A stretch of 64,000 bases of DNA from Callipepla californica brunnescens (taxonomy: Eukaryota > Chordata > Aves > Galliformes > Odontophoridae). The notes beneath the pieces were generated by a model. That model ran no database searches and was not told where the DNA came from. It saw only the letters and a program-made list of their open reading frames with translations. The stretch spans positions 1,302,001 to 1,366,000 of the forward strand of contig JALIRH010000077.1 of the NCBI GenBank assembly GCA_023055505.1, written 5' to 3'. The position numbers and the translations under genes are program-made. Within the stretch, counting starts at the first letter, position 1; each line of letters opens with the position of its first letter. Below, one piece after another: positions 26,401 to 39,639 of the stretch.

Positions 26401-27597
26401 TTTACTCGTTTTAGGAGTAAATCTTTGTTTAATGAGTACATCAAACAAAACGTGGCACTTCACCTCCTGCCTTCAGAGTGCACGTGTTTACTGTTTAATC
26501 CTTTGATCACTGCTGAACGTCTGGCCCTTCTCATACAATGTACTGGCCTGCAACAGCCTCCCCACACAACTAAGATGGAATTTGGGCTGGCTGACAGTGG
26601 GACTCAGTCTCTATGTGCATACCCTGAGCAAGAACAACTTAGACAAACCTCCTGTCCTTAGTCATGGCTTATATAAATGCCACTGTCAAGCAGGGAGGAG
26701 GAAAAAGAAAAAAAAAAAGCCTTCTAAAAATTGGAAATCACACTCCATTCAGAGATTCAAGCCTGGAGAGCACACAGAGGAAATATAGCCATTGCAAAGT
26801 TCAACATTACTGCTTGCACAATAAGACCCCAAACCAATTTCTTCGTAAGGTTGGAATTTCTAAGTCTGTTCAGCACTGACATCCTGCATTGACCTTCGGC
26901 TTCTGCTGAAACAACAAGGAAACACAATCTCGCTATGGAATTGTTTCTATGGCATTATCTTCCATGGGGTTAATGACAGTCTAACTGAAATGCCATCTGG
27001 GGAAAATGGATTTCTGAGGCAGGAATGTGAGATCTGGAAAATATCTGGTAGGGATATTCTTCAAGACAATCTGCACAGCTGCTGCACAGTGTTGAAGAGT
27101 ACTTCTGCTACCAACCGTGCTGAGAAAGTGTCAAAAAAAGCCCCACGAGACTGTGACATAAAGCAATTCCTTTTCATAAGAGCCTACTCCCTAAGAGCTA
27201 CAGAACTCTCACATCGAAAGAAAAGCCTTGTTAAAAAGTTATGCTACACATGTTACTTGAGGCTGGGAACCTGATTTCCCACTTCCCTTTTTAAAACATT
27301 CTAATTGGAGATTTTATTTACATGAATGCTTCCCAGTGATTTGAACACAATCAAATATGAGACCATAGTCTTAGAACTAACTGTACACATCACAGGAAAG
27401 CCTACTCTCAAACTACATTATCACTGCACTACCCAGGTGTCCAGATGAGATTAACAAAGCATCCCTCTCTCTTTTCACCTCATGCAATAATACTCACGTT
27501 GTTTCTAACCGTTTACATACAAGTACCTGCAGGGCCGCTAAACATGGAAAATCAATTTTTGTAAAAGAAATGAAATTCCTAACCACCCAAAGCCATG

Positions 27598-27960
27598 CTG
27601 CTTTGGATGCAGCCCAGGATATAGTTGCCACAATGACACCATTCTCTGGGTACGATCTTGCAACCAGCTCCTTGTCCAGATAACAAGCTACCCATCAAAT
27701 CTAAATCATCACAATGCAGAGAAAAGGATATTGTTGTCCAAAGCCTTACTGAAGCTCAGAGAGATGACATCAGTGATTCTTCCCTTATCCACTGATGCAG
27801 TTACGCCATGATACATGGTTGTCTTTTTGCTCTGCAAGTAGCCATTATGTTTTTAACTAATTAGCAAAAACTCACTATGTTGATCTGATAGTCCTTGTAA
27901 TCTCACCATTTATCTTCATCAGCCTGCTCTGAAAGCCATACAAGTGCCTAGGAACTAAAT
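27598..27960 (-). mobile_element. Worn CR1 reverse-transcriptase fragment
   Basis: On the minus strand about 27.79-27.72 kb reads RITDVISLSFSKALDNNILF, matching the CR1 RT motif Y-L-D-F-S-K-A-F-D. The left end, TTTGGATGCAGCCCAGGATA, matches another part of CR1 ORF2, so the copy may be a mosaic or internally deleted. Sense to PCDH15. Confidence 0.65.
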
Positions 27961-29929
27961 GACAACTCACCATGAGCACTTCTCAAAATATGACCTCTTT
28001 CAGGTGTGGCAAATTCCTCTGTAGCGTACCATTTCTATTTATTAGTATTTCATTGACTGTGTAGCACAGCTAGTCTTCAGCAACCCACTCACTTTGCGAG
28101 TTGATTTTAATGCTCCACCAGGTCAGATTTGGTCTGACTGAAAAAATAACTGATATTGAAATAGGAAAGGAACAAAGTGCATCTACTTGTTTAGCTTTCC
28201 TGTTTGTTTCCCGATGTACAAGCGTCAAAATCAGTGACAATGTAAATCAACCCCCACTCCAACTTTTTCAAGCTTGTGACAACAAGCACGTAGTTTCACC
28301 TCTACAGAGCAGTGGTCATGTTCTTTCCAGAAAGATGAGCATTCTTTCTAAGCAGCTGTATCCCCTTCTACAAGCAAATATGAGGTTAAAAGCTGAAGTG
28401 AGGTTATTTCTGCTTTGGAATAAGATGATTACATATCTTCCTGTTGCAATTTTTTTTTGTCCTCTAGGAGAAAGAGCAGCTGTAGTAACAGTGCTGAGGA
28501 AATGTACTTTTAATTGGTTTATTATTTTATTATGAATCTCAGCAGATACTTAAAGCAAGGATGCATTTACAGGCTTACGCACTGCGAGGTAAGGAGGTCT
28601 CACATACAACCTGTTTTTTGTTGAAGTATTAGCAGCACTGGAAAGCCCTTTCAGGTTCAGCACACTAAATCCACCTGTTTCTTACAGTTGCCATATAGAA
28701 ATGGGAAACACAAGGAGTGCATTTTTAGGAAAAGTGCCCATTGCTTCACAAGGAATAGAAGTAACAGGAATTTCCCTAGGACACCCAGAAGGTTTTCTAC
28801 CTTACTGTAAAACACCTTCTGGAGAAAGCTAGAAGGCTGAAAACCACCTTTTCTTGTTAAGAAGTCTAGCTTAGCTTGTCTTCCTATTTGAGAATTGTTT
28901 AAACATTTATCAGCTATGCAGTTTTAATGTAGTAAATAAATAAAATCAGCACACCAAACTCCTGTCCATCTTGCTTCACAATTCTATAACCATGTATTGA
29001 CTTAACTGCCTTTTTCTTTTCGCTTTTTTCCTTATTTTGGAAGAAGAAAAACCCTAATTCCAGAGGGAATATTTTAAGCATTCCATTCAGCAAGTCATAC
29101 AAAACTAGCACGTTCTATGTTTAGAGAGAAGCACAACTCATGCGTATTTACTGAGAATTCCAAACCTGTGTTTTCTCATCTGTCCCAGCAACAGCAGAAC
29201 TCCTCAGCAGATAGTGCAGTGCAAAAATGGAGCACAGAAGATTCAAATTGCAAATTATTTCACTCTAAGTACATGCAAAGCTCTGCGCTTGGATGCACAA
29301 ATGCAACACTCAAGGATTAAAAAGTTATTCAAAATGCCTCTACACTGCACTATTGCTTCTCTTCTGCCACTCTATAATGACACATGTTCTTCTGAATATA
29401 CAGGAAGTACATTAATAAAGAGTACGTTAATTAATTTATTACCATCTTCCCAGGAAGGAACTGCTCTTTTGTGTTTAATAAATGCTCTGAGACAAGGAAA
29501 GAAACAATTCCTACAAGATGCAGAAGTACCATACTGTAGTTAGGAGAGTCCACTCTTCATTCTACATAAAATACAATAAAAAAAGCAATGGTCTGCTTAA
29601 GTACTGATAAAACAATACTGCAATTCCTTATTCTTGCTCGCTTATTTGCTTCTGTGCTTACCAATAAACACAGCAAAACCTACACGGTGTTCTGTGTTGA
29701 AGCTGTTGTCTAACAAAGACAACTTGAGACTGTCTTCAAAAGAACCAAAAGTAGTTCTGCTCTACCGTCATTAGAAGACATCTTTACTGAATTAATTTTC
29801 AGAGTCCCTGCAGTAAACCTTGTACCTTTGCTCTAAGAGAAATTTTCTGCATTTGTAAAAGTTGTGAAAGCTAAGAGACCAGCGCAAACAAGGAGGTGTT
29901 ACAAAAATGAAGGAAAATTAATGCTCACC

Positions 29930-30130
29930 CACCTCTGAAGAGCTAGGCTGGAAGGGAAGAAACTCCAAAAAGGAGAGATCTCCAACAAGAGATCCTTCCT
30001 CAGTGGCAGTCAGCCCTTAAATGGGGCCTAAGAGGGGTGCAGCCTGGCTCCACCTCTTCCAGCTGCACAGGTGAAATGCCTTCACCTGTGCTCCCAGGGC
30101 TGACCAGACCTTTCCTTCAGGTGCTCATTC
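29930..30130. repeat. Possible unidentified dispersed element, GC-richer patch
   Basis: About 200 bases noticeably richer in G and C than the flanks, including TTAAATGGGGCCTAAGAGGG and a perfect hairpin. It reads like a repeat rather than unique intron sequence, but I cannot name a family and see no terminal repeats. Confidence 0.25.
30065..30091. repeat. Perfect 11-bp inverted repeat (hairpin)
   Basis: GCACAGGTGAA and TTCACCTGTGC are exact reverse complements separated by the five bases ATGCC. Each arm contains a CAGGTG/CACCTG E-box. Located about 210 bases inside the intron from the EC3 middle exon donor. Confidence 0.8.
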
Positions 30131-30303
30131 AGCGGGGTTCAGGATGGGACTCAGCAGTTCACATACAGCATTCAACATACTAGTGGCTCTTCGTTCACAT
30201 GGCAAAAAATTCAGGAAAGAAAAGCAAAACCCTTTTCTTTTTCTCTTTTTGTCACTAGGCAGTTTTCAAAAGCATGTGGTACTAAGAAAGTGGTCAAAAT
30301 TAC

Positions 30304-30416
30304 CTTAATAACCAAGTCAAACTTCTGGTGCAAATCCCTGTTTACTGGCTTCAGGAGAGTGAGTTCAGCTGTTGTGAGGTTCATATGGAAATACTGTGGG
30401 TAATCCTCGGGAGTAC
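30304..30416 (-). CDS. PCDH15: PCDH15 exon, middle of EC3
   Basis: A 113-base exon that completes the split glycine codon and adds 37 residues: [11 protein letters not shown] at the start, KFDLVIK at the end. Borders are TTGGCAG|GT-ACT and AAG|GTAATT; it starts in phase 1 and ends in phase 0. [12 protein letters not shown] is the strand with the DRE-type calcium motif of EC3 (here N-R-D). The copy has an N-L-T sequon after FHM, where mammals read H-P-R-T, so a glycosylation site may have been gained in birds. It follows the exon with the weak donor and is bypassed in the proposed short form. Confidence 0.97.
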
Positions 30417-33055
30417 CTGCCAAAGAAAACACCGAGATTTGAACAAATCTGAAAGATACGAGTAAAATATACTGCTTAACTATCAATCACCAGAGGAACA
30501 AAATCCAATCTTATTATTATAAGGGTAAATTATTGCATAATTTGTAGATGGGGCTTTACAGCCCCATTATGCCTTTAATAATATTGCCACTTCTTTACTC
30601 CACACCTAGCTGCAAAGGTTCTTGTCAACTGGGAATGCCTAATCAGTTAACAACAGCAAGACCCCAAATACACCAGCAGTCTGTGACAATTCTTCTTCTC
30701 AGGTTCCAGGAGATAAGTACACATGCAATCAGCTGAGAGGACATACAGAGTAATGAGCCTGAACTGCAAATCATTTTCCATCTGCCACACTCCTGAAACC
30801 CAGCTTTGCTAAACTTGACAGAAGGATCTTACCGCTGACCCCAAGACAGCCATGCCACCATCTGAGGTCAGATGAGACCTCACCCATGTGTAAGAGGTTC
30901 CATTTACTGTCAGCAAATGGAGCTCTGGTGGTTCAGTTTCTAGGACTACAGAAGTCACTGATTCATTCATTGAGTCGTGGAGTCAGTTAAAACAGTCTGA
31001 GTAACTTCTGGACCTTTGGAAATCCAGCGAGGGCTGTGCTGAACCTAGCCCCAAACTGCACAGATACCAAACGGCTGCCAGACATATGGAAGGGCGTAAG
31101 AACCAAGCTGTGGTGATTTTAGCCACATCTCTCAAAGGAACAAAACAAAAGTGAGCAAGAGTGGAATATTAATTGCTGGAGGTGCATGAAGCCATAAAAA
31201 TATCAGATGCTGTTGAGCAACAGTCTCTTTTCCACCTGACAGTAAATTCTACAGCACGTTTTTCCTAAAAGACTAAGGTATGTTCTAAGACTTTGCTTGT
31301 CCATCAGCAAACTTCGCCCACCTACTGCAGTCATGTGCCATGTCCTATTTCATTTGGGTTTAATGGCCCAACTTTTCCCTCAATTGGCTTGACTCCCAGC
31401 TGGGAAGATGTGAGAGCCTCTATCTCAACAGAGCAGGGCTCCAGCAGCCACAGCGTAGTACAAATGCCTCAATAAGTCCCCTGAGCTTCATGGGTCACTG
31501 CATCTTGAAGCAGCCCCAAGAGCAAGACAAATACTGTCACACCATACCCCCAGTTCTGTAAAACAGGCTATAAGATCCAACATAAAAAAGACCACTTCTC
31601 TGATAAACTATGCTCTTATTGTTCACTTTTGAAATGAAATGATTAGAAACTGCTTTTAGAAAGACTGTAGCTTCCCCAGGAGACAGATTACTGTTCAAAC
31701 TCATGTGCAGTAATTTAATTTGCACACCATCATATGATATCCATTTGCTATATCGTGTGTGGGTATACATATATATATATCATAGAATCATATATAGGGA
31801 GACATCACAGAATCCTACATCCGTATCTCATAGAGTTATATGTATACCCTGGCATACACATCCTGCAAATATTCTGTGAATTCTTTGTATATATCCATAT
31901 CAGACATCTGGATAGTAGCAGGAACAACAAGAACAAACAAATTTTCTTTAACACCATCAACATAAGTGCAGGGTTTCTAGGACCAGGTCCTCCTTTTGTT
32001 GTTTGTTGTTTTTTTCATTCCTCTCAACTTCAACTCCTAATTAACAAAACTGATTTTTTTAAGAACATGGGACAGATAAAAAATTACTGCAATCTTAGAA
32101 GGCTGTGTATCATATGGATTGATGGTGTAATCCAAAAACGATCCAAAAAAGCACTAAGGTTTGTAGAAAGACAACCAATAAACAGGGGAGGATAGAGACG
32201 GCTGTAAGAAGTACTAAGTGATCTACAGTGTGGATGGTGAAGCTAATATTGCACAAGGATAACAGGAAATATTCCAGGCGAAAAAACAAACAAACAACAA
32301 ACAACACTTGAAGGTGGAAAAGCAAGTAGGACGATCAGAAAAGAAAAGATTCAGGCATAACACAGCTGGAATGTCTAAATCCTAATCAACAATGCCTGCC
32401 CGGGTGCTGTCTACCACAGGAAGACTCCAAAGACCAGAAAGCCTTACATTTTGAAAGAAAGTTTTCCAGGAATTGCTTCTGCACACACACAAGAATCTTG
32501 GCACCCTGAGAGAGCAGAGCAAGCCTTAGCCCATGCTGTTGCCTAATCTGCTTCCAGATAGGTGAATTGCTGTAACTGCAATGATGATGCAGGACAAGGG
32601 AATGGCCACAGTGTGAAGAGCACTCGCAGACTGATGTTCTTGGAGATGGAGATGTGCAGTTTGCTGCCTGCCAGGGAAAATCCCAGGGTTAGACAGACAT
32701 ACCTGGGAACACTGCTGTACTTTTTAGCTCTTGATATTTGAAGACATCATGAAAGTAGAACACTCAATTGTGTGAAACTGGTGGAAGAAATCACAGAGGT
32801 AGTTCCACAGTGAAAATTAAAAGCTCAGGATTTCAAGAAAAGTTGGTATTTCCCGAGGAACAAAACAGGGAAAAGGAAAACTGAAAAATATTGGGTAGAC
32901 TTTTAAACAGGGCTAAGTTGTACATACAAAACAAGAGTAGCACAGGGTTGTGATTCAGTTCACACTAATGAAAAAATGAGGCTATACAGCAGATGAGAGT
33001 AACTGAGAAGATGGGCTGAGATCTGCTTTTACTTCACACAGTACAGTCAAAGGGA

Positions 33056-33073
33056 ATATATATATATTATATA
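33056..33073. repeat. AT microsatellite
   Basis: Short (AT)n run with one interruption in the 5.6 kb intron. Confidence 0.85.
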
Positions 33074-33888
33074 CCAGCAAAAGAGGTGAGCTGACTGCGC
33101 TGACTTGGAATTTAAAACTGCTTAAGGTCAATGAGTGGAAAAATTATGCATGAAAAACAAAAATGCAAATATTAGATTTCCAAGAGATCAAGCATAAGAG
33201 GTGAACTGCTACATTATGGTTCCAGTTCAGTTCTCCTATTTGAAGCACTTCTATTCATCACGTCCATTAGGCAATACTTCAAACAGAAGACAACAATCCC
33301 AGCAGCACTCGGCTGTAACTAGTTCTCTATCTTACGGTGATCCTTTAAGAATATTTAAGACCAATTTTTCAATCCTTTTAGCAATATCAGCTCCTAACTA
33401 CTTGAATAAGTACATTCAGACATCATGATACATCCTTTGAGAGGACTGCACTCAGGTCAGAATGAAAAAGCAAGCAGAAAATAACAGGCTTGGGCTGATC
33501 CTTCATTTCCTAAGTGCTTTACCCTCAAGCTACTTTTGTCTTCAGTGGTGTTATGCTCACATCAGTGTAACAAGACTTCTACAGGCATTTATCTCATTGA
33601 GAAAGTCTCTTAATTCCTTTCGGTGGATTGCTGGGAATCTGCTGTTCTTCAAAGTAGAGATGTTCACTTGCAACCTCTGCATTTGTTGCAAGTAGCACTG
33701 AAGCATTTACCTGAATGACTGAAAGGCCAGTTATCTTGCAAGTGTGACAGCCAGAGATCTTTATGAGCACTAAGGACAAAATTAGTAGGCCACACCATGT
33801 GGAAGCAAGTTCTTGCTGCAGGGCTTTGCTAACAGAAAGACTTATTGACAGTACACCCTTACGGTACTGAGATAGATGCACAGACTTC

Positions 33889-33902
33889 ATATATATATAT
33901 AT
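33889..33902. repeat. (AT)7 microsatellite
   Basis: Seven AT units in the 5.6 kb intron. Confidence 0.85.
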
Positions 33903-35885
33903 CACGTAGTTCCTAAAGGACATGATGAGACTCAACTTGCACAGGAGGAGAAAGAAAGCAATGGAAAAGAACCATCAAATTAGAATGCGTAAGAATCAAA
34001 CAGAATTCCAAATCAGTCTCATATTCAGTAAGTAGCTTATTTTCTCATTCTGTGTGCACATCTCAAACCTTTCAGTGTTTAAAAATATATATATTTAAGA
34101 AGAACTACCTTTAGATCTAAAGCAAGGGAAAATGCATATAACAAGGAGTATCTGCAAGGCCTATTTCTTGTGAAACTACTTAAAATTTTCTGCAAAGTCT
34201 ACAATATAAATAGCGCTGTATGATTACAAAAATGAAGATGGACTAAAAATCTAAGATGAAATTCTTTTGAAGACCATGGCTCAAAAAAGGGAAAAAAGGT
34301 GAGAGTGACAGCACTTCTGATGAATGAGCAAAAGAAAAAAAGAAAGAAATCTCTATAGTACATCTTCCTGCATTATTTCTTTCAGGTCAAAACAATTATT
34401 CAAACATGAAAAACATTACACGTTGGTGAAACTCCATTTTTAAAGTTAAACCCTAAAGATGTTTGCAAGTTACTTTCAGAACTTTAAACAAATGGACTAA
34501 ACATTGCACTTGAGCATAACTGTTGATAGCTAACGTGAACGAACTATGAGAGCTTTCAAAAATGAAAGTACCTCATGTATTTACTCTGCAAATATTTACA
34601 AACTTCCTTACAAAACAAGTTGGTTGGAAAAGGAATAGCTGAAGTAGCTCTTGGACTTCTAGACTTGAATCCAACTACAGCCTGAAGGAAATGAGTTGCT
34701 TCAATGAGCATCCAAAGAAAACCTGAATTCTGCTGCACTGAGGCTGATCTGAAGGTCCTGCGAAGGGCCACAGGATCTGGGACTTGGAGAACCAGTATGA
34801 AAAGGAGGTGGTGTGACTGGGAATCTTCCCACTGTGGATCATCCCCAGAGTCTAGGAGCCAGGGAACATCATCCCTGAAGCAACAGGAATATTGGGAACA
34901 ATGTTGAGAAGGAAAACACAGGGGATCCACAGGCAGCTCTCTAGGAGCAGCTCACTGTGGAGAAAAGAAAGACCAGCGTAACAAAATTATCAAGAAATGT
35001 GTTGTTATTCATAGTCATGGTGGAGTTAAACATTAACAATTTCCTATGACCCTAGGCTCTGGCCAGATCTATTTTGGTATGGCAGACACTCTTCTGTTCT
35101 CTTTCAAGATCTGAGAATGTTAGACGCAGCAAAACACCAAACTTCTCCCCTCTTTCACAACAGAATTAAAGTATAAAGAAACTTCTTCTTGATTGACAAG
35201 CAAAAGCTATGCAAAATGCTTATTGAAATGTATACTTAGCAGGAAATACACATAGCTGCAGTTTAAAACAGCAAAAAGGAAAAAATGCATTTACACAAAT
35301 CAAACAATTTCTCAGTTTCCATGCTAGTCGCAGGGTACCAAAAATACTATGATGTTCTCTGCTGTGCAAAGAATGGGGCAGATGGAGGACTGGAACCACA
35401 AACCACTGCCTTAGGCTCTTCCATTATCAAATTATGCAAGCTAAAACAACTGGAAATTCTGAATTCTGAACAGAAGAAAACTGCAGGAGAAAAGTAAATA
35501 GCAGAATGCCAGACATCCTCTAGTGAAGTATCTATCTCTGAACTCTTTCTATAACCACACAGGCAGCAAAACTAATGTTGGAAGCACTAAGGTCCTTTAA
35601 GCTGCTCTATGTCAGAAGACTTCTGGGAGGAACCTGCTCTAATTGCCTTTCTCTACCACCTCTTATTGCACCTCTACGTGAAAAATATTCACTGAAAAAT
35701 AGCTGTGAGAACGAACAACTCTCTCTTTGCTTGCTGTGTCACACTGTTGGCTAAAGCAATTACGAATTTCATCTGAATAAATAATAATAAATAACGTACC
35801 CATAAGAAATAAGCTGCTAAATAGCAATTAAACGTAAATAGGTAGAGCAATGATTTCAAATGTCCCACTAACCACAGAATGAACT

Positions 35886-35889
35886 TTTA

Positions 35890-35891
<2 letters not shown>
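35886..35891 (-). terminator. Candidate intronic poly(A) signal AATAAA
   Basis: On the sense (minus) strand the canonical hexamer AATAAA overlaps the TAA stop of the extended EC3 exon. A GU-rich run, TGTGGTTAGTGGG (35864-35876), follows 10-22 bases later, and a CA dinucleotide at 35861-35862 sits 24 bases beyond the hexamer, a normal cleavage distance. The GU-rich run lies before rather than after that CA, so the fit is good but not textbook. AATAAA is common in AT-rich introns, so function depends on 3'-end sequencing. Confidence 0.4.
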
Positions 35892-36375
<484 letters not shown>

Positions 36376-36939
36376 TCATCATAGCAGTGAAATACAGCAA
36401 ATGCTTTTAAAAAGGAAATGAAAATCTAATTTGTTATAAGAATATATAGTAGAATATAAATTCAAGTATGGACATTGCAAGGATGGGCAAATTTGAAAAG
36501 TTTGGATGGACACTGCATTCACTCGCAGTGCAATAACTGCCAGCATTATGGATAAATGGAGTGGTCTCACATGCTGAACATGGAATCAGAAAGCAAGAAA
36601 ACCACTTTCCTATCCTTATTCACATGTTTGCATCTTGTGCAGTATTTGTATTCCCATCTTTCGACCTACCAAATTCAGCATGTTCCTGCCCACTGGCAGC
36701 AGCACACCCTTGTTATTGCTTTGAAACTTTTCAGAAGTTTTCCCATGTCAATACACTCTCTGGTGGTAACACCATTACTGATGTTCCCAAGATGAAAATA
36801 ACAGTTCCAGTAAATAAGAAATCCAGCTTCTCAATGAACACACAGGCTCTAGTCTTTTCCCTTTCACCTTGTAGCTTTTATTTGTGTGTTCATAGTGTAC
36901 AATAACCTCTATGAAAAATCAGCCACCATTTATTTTTTT

Positions 36940-37610
36940 TTTTAATATCTTTACTGATGACTGGGATGAGGGGATTGAGTGCACCCTCAGTAAGTTTGCA
37001 GATGACACCAAGTTAGGAGGCAGTGCCAATGTGCCTGAAGGAAGAAAGACCCTTCAGAAGGATCTGGACAGGCTGGACTGCTGGGCTAAGTCAATGGGAT
37101 GAACTTGAACAAGATCAAGTGCTGGGTCTTGCATTTTGGCCACAACAACCTTAGGCAACTCCACAGGCTTGGAGCAGAGTGGCCTGAAGACTGGGTAGAA
37201 AAAATGGACCTAGGGTGTTAGTCAGTGCTCAGCTAAGAGTGAGCCAACAGTGTGTCCACATGTCCAAGTAGGTCAATGACATCTTGGATTATATCAGAGA
37301 TAGTGCAGACAGTGGAGCAGGGAGATGATTATCCTCCTGTTCTAAGCTCTAGTGAGCCTGCACCTCAATGATGTGTTCAGTTTTGGGTCCCTCACTACGA
37401 GAAAGACACTGAGGCTCTATAGTACATCCAGAGAAGGGCATCCTTGAGGTCCCTTCCAATCACAAGCCATTCTGTGGTAATGAAGCTGGTCAGGGGTCTG
37501 GAGCATAAGTCTAACGATGAATACTAGTGGTAGGTAGATAGCTGGAGTAGATTATCTTGGAGGTCTCCTCCAGCGTTGGTGATTCTGCAACTTTATGATT
37601 CTATGATTCC
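36940..37610 (+). mobile_element. CR1 LINE, ORF2 C-terminal part and 3' end
   Basis: The plus strand encodes [10 protein letters not shown] near 36989, the catalytic F-A-D-D block of CR1 reverse transcriptase, then runs about 600 bases to TTTATGATTCTATGATTCC, an intact pair of CR1 terminal octamers. Frameshifted and dead; antisense to PCDH15. Confidence 0.9.
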
Positions 37611-39314
37611 CTGCAAATTCGCAAACGGAACACGTAGAGTTGTAATTTATCAAACAGAATTACTGTGCTCATAGTATCTGCTGCAGTTTCCATGAAAATA
37701 AATGGGAGGTGTTACTTTAGGAATGACCTAAATATATGTGACCCAAAACTATTCCTCTTCACTCAGTGCGGCCTAGGCAAGCTAAAAGATTGGACACCCA
37801 TGACTTGAGGCTTTTTCCACAGTTCCCCACTAGCAAAAAAAGAGGTATTTTGTTTCCACTTTTGACTCCTTAAAAAATTAAACTCTTAAAAGTGTAATGA
37901 GAAAGACTGGCTCAAAATAGGCATAAAGAAAGAGAGGGGATGATCTATTTGACATACATTTGAATTTTTAAAATGGTTTAGGACTGTACAGAAGTTATAT
38001 TGGCTGAGAGACAAGATTACGCAGAATTGTTCAAGACAAAAAACAAAAAAAAGTTACTTTTAGAAGTACAAACCAGCTGAAGCACCCACAGACAAATCTA
38101 GATTATGGTTAGAAGCATACTTGCAACAAAGCTAATCTCATTTGCTAGGGGCAACTCAGTTTTAAATCCACCATTGCAATGTAGCAGGTCACAGGAAAGT
38201 GTCTGGCTGGAGAAGAAGTGAGCTATCATATCTCACCACTGCACCTCACCACTGAAACTAAGCTGAAGCAACACTTAGTGGGTACGCAACTCAGAGAGCA
38301 AGTGCACGGACTTTGCTTTACTTTCCAATTCAAGGAGATGCTCAAGATTAGCATTTAGAAAAACCACACTTGAAATACAGCAGATTTTACTTGGAACCAG
38401 AGCAATCAATAGAATAGAATCAAGTTGTAAAAGGATACAAAGAATGAAAGATGACATCCTTCACCTTCCTCTTCCATGCAACCTGTTATTTGGTTTTCTA
38501 AGTACTGCACACACTGAATGGGATGCTCATAGAGTAGAAGATACTATGCAACTCGATCAATCACAGTCAGTTCAGACATTCAGGGATAATTTGAAGGGGT
38601 TTTGAGTTAAATAGACTGATGTGCCTTGAAGCAAAGCTAAAGGTATTTTCATATTATTTTAATAATCAGTAGATAATGTAAGCATCTTTTTCAATTAAAC
38701 TTTAATTAGAACTATGAAAACATAACTGCACCGATGACAACATTATTACGTTAATGAATTTGTAAAGGCACTTTAAAGATCTTTCCAGAAGTTGTATATA
38801 AACTTGATGACAATTACTTGAAAAAATTTTAGTCAAAACATGCTTTGCTCAATAGACCACAGTTATTACCTATGGCGTTTCTTGCTTATGTGAGCATTTG
38901 AAAATTGAAAAGGCTTCAATAGGTCATTGCAGCATCTCCCAGGTCCCACTGGTATGGTGTCACAGTGGGCAGCCAAGCTACTGGGGCTCAGGAAGCCCAG
39001 CTCTGTTCCTCAAAATGTCACAGGCAGAGAAAAACTCAGACGCTGCTCAGCCCTTGGAGAGAAAGAACAAGCTACAGCCACACAGGAGGCAACTCCTGAC
39101 TGAGTCTGCCTGCATCTCTCCAGAGTGAGCACAACCCAGTACAAATATGACAAAGTGAGGCCTGTGACAGCCACCAGTGCTAGTCAGATCCCATTACCCT
39201 TCAAACAGACACACAAAGAAAACATCACTGTCACACTCTGCCTCAAGAGAGAGCTCCATGGTGGAAACTAATTAAAAAGAAGAGAAAACAGGCTGCTTGA
39301 AGAAGTAAAAACCT

Positions 39315-39354
39315 GAGGATCTTTTTCCAAACTGAACAATTCTATGATTCTATA
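39315..39354 (+). mobile_element. CR1 LINE, extreme 3' tip
   Basis: GAGGATCTTTTTCCAAACTG followed by ATTCTATGATTCTAT is a CR1 3' terminus of only about 40 bases, joined directly to the next CR1 fragment. Antisense to PCDH15. Confidence 0.7.
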
Positions 39355-39639
39355 TGAGGCAAAACGAGGATGAGAGGGAATGGCCACAAGTTGCGCCGGG
39401 GAAGATTTAGATTAGATTTGAGGAAAATTTTTTTCTCTGAAAGAGTGGTCAGGCACTGGAACGGCCTGCCTAGGGAGGGGGTTGAGGCACCGTCCCCAGC
39501 ACTGTTCAGATGAGGTTTAGATGAGGTGCTAAGGGATTTGATTTAGTAGCTTGGTGGGTAGGGATGGTGGTAGGAGGATGGTTGGACTAGATGATCTTAT
39601 AGGTCCTTTCCAACCTAATGAATCTATGAATCTATGAAA
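39355..39639 (+). mobile_element. CR1 LINE, 3' end fragment
   Basis: GAGAGGGAATGGCCACAAGT, GGAACGGCCTGCCTAGGGAG, GATGGTTGGACTAGATGATC and an octamer-like AATCTATGAATCTATGAA end. About 285 bases, antisense to PCDH15. Confidence 0.88.

Larger units (their letters stand above)
17773..30303 (-). other. PCDH15: PCDH15 intron, 12531 bp
   Basis: Intron between the EC3 middle exon and the EC3/EC4 exon. It contains a CR1 end at about 20310, two worn CR1 reverse-transcriptase fragments near 23.27 and 27.6 kb, and a GC-richer patch with a hairpin at about 29.93-30.13 kb. The remaining stretches (17.8-20.3, 20.7-23.2, 23.5-27.5, 28-29.9 kb) show nothing recognisable. Confidence 0.85.

Noticed and set aside
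28101..28535. 144-codon plus-strand open frame
   Set aside because: Composition looks random, no family resemblance, no gene signals around it.
31769..31850. CATAGAATCA / CACAGAATCC / CATAGAGTTA words resembling CR1 terminal octamers
   Set aside because: Only isolated short words in AT-rich sequence, without any CR1 3'-UTR text beside them.
31734..32195. 153-codon plus-strand open frame, the longest in the window
   Set aside because: Starts inside an AT microsatellite, rich in I/Y/H from AT-rich DNA, no recognisable domain, no splice or promoter context, and antisense to PCDH15. Most likely chance.
34556..34930. 124-codon minus-strand open frame in a PCDH15 intron
   Set aside because: No cadherin or other motif, and an overlapping frame on the other strand is equally open. 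No good AG/GT borders noticed.
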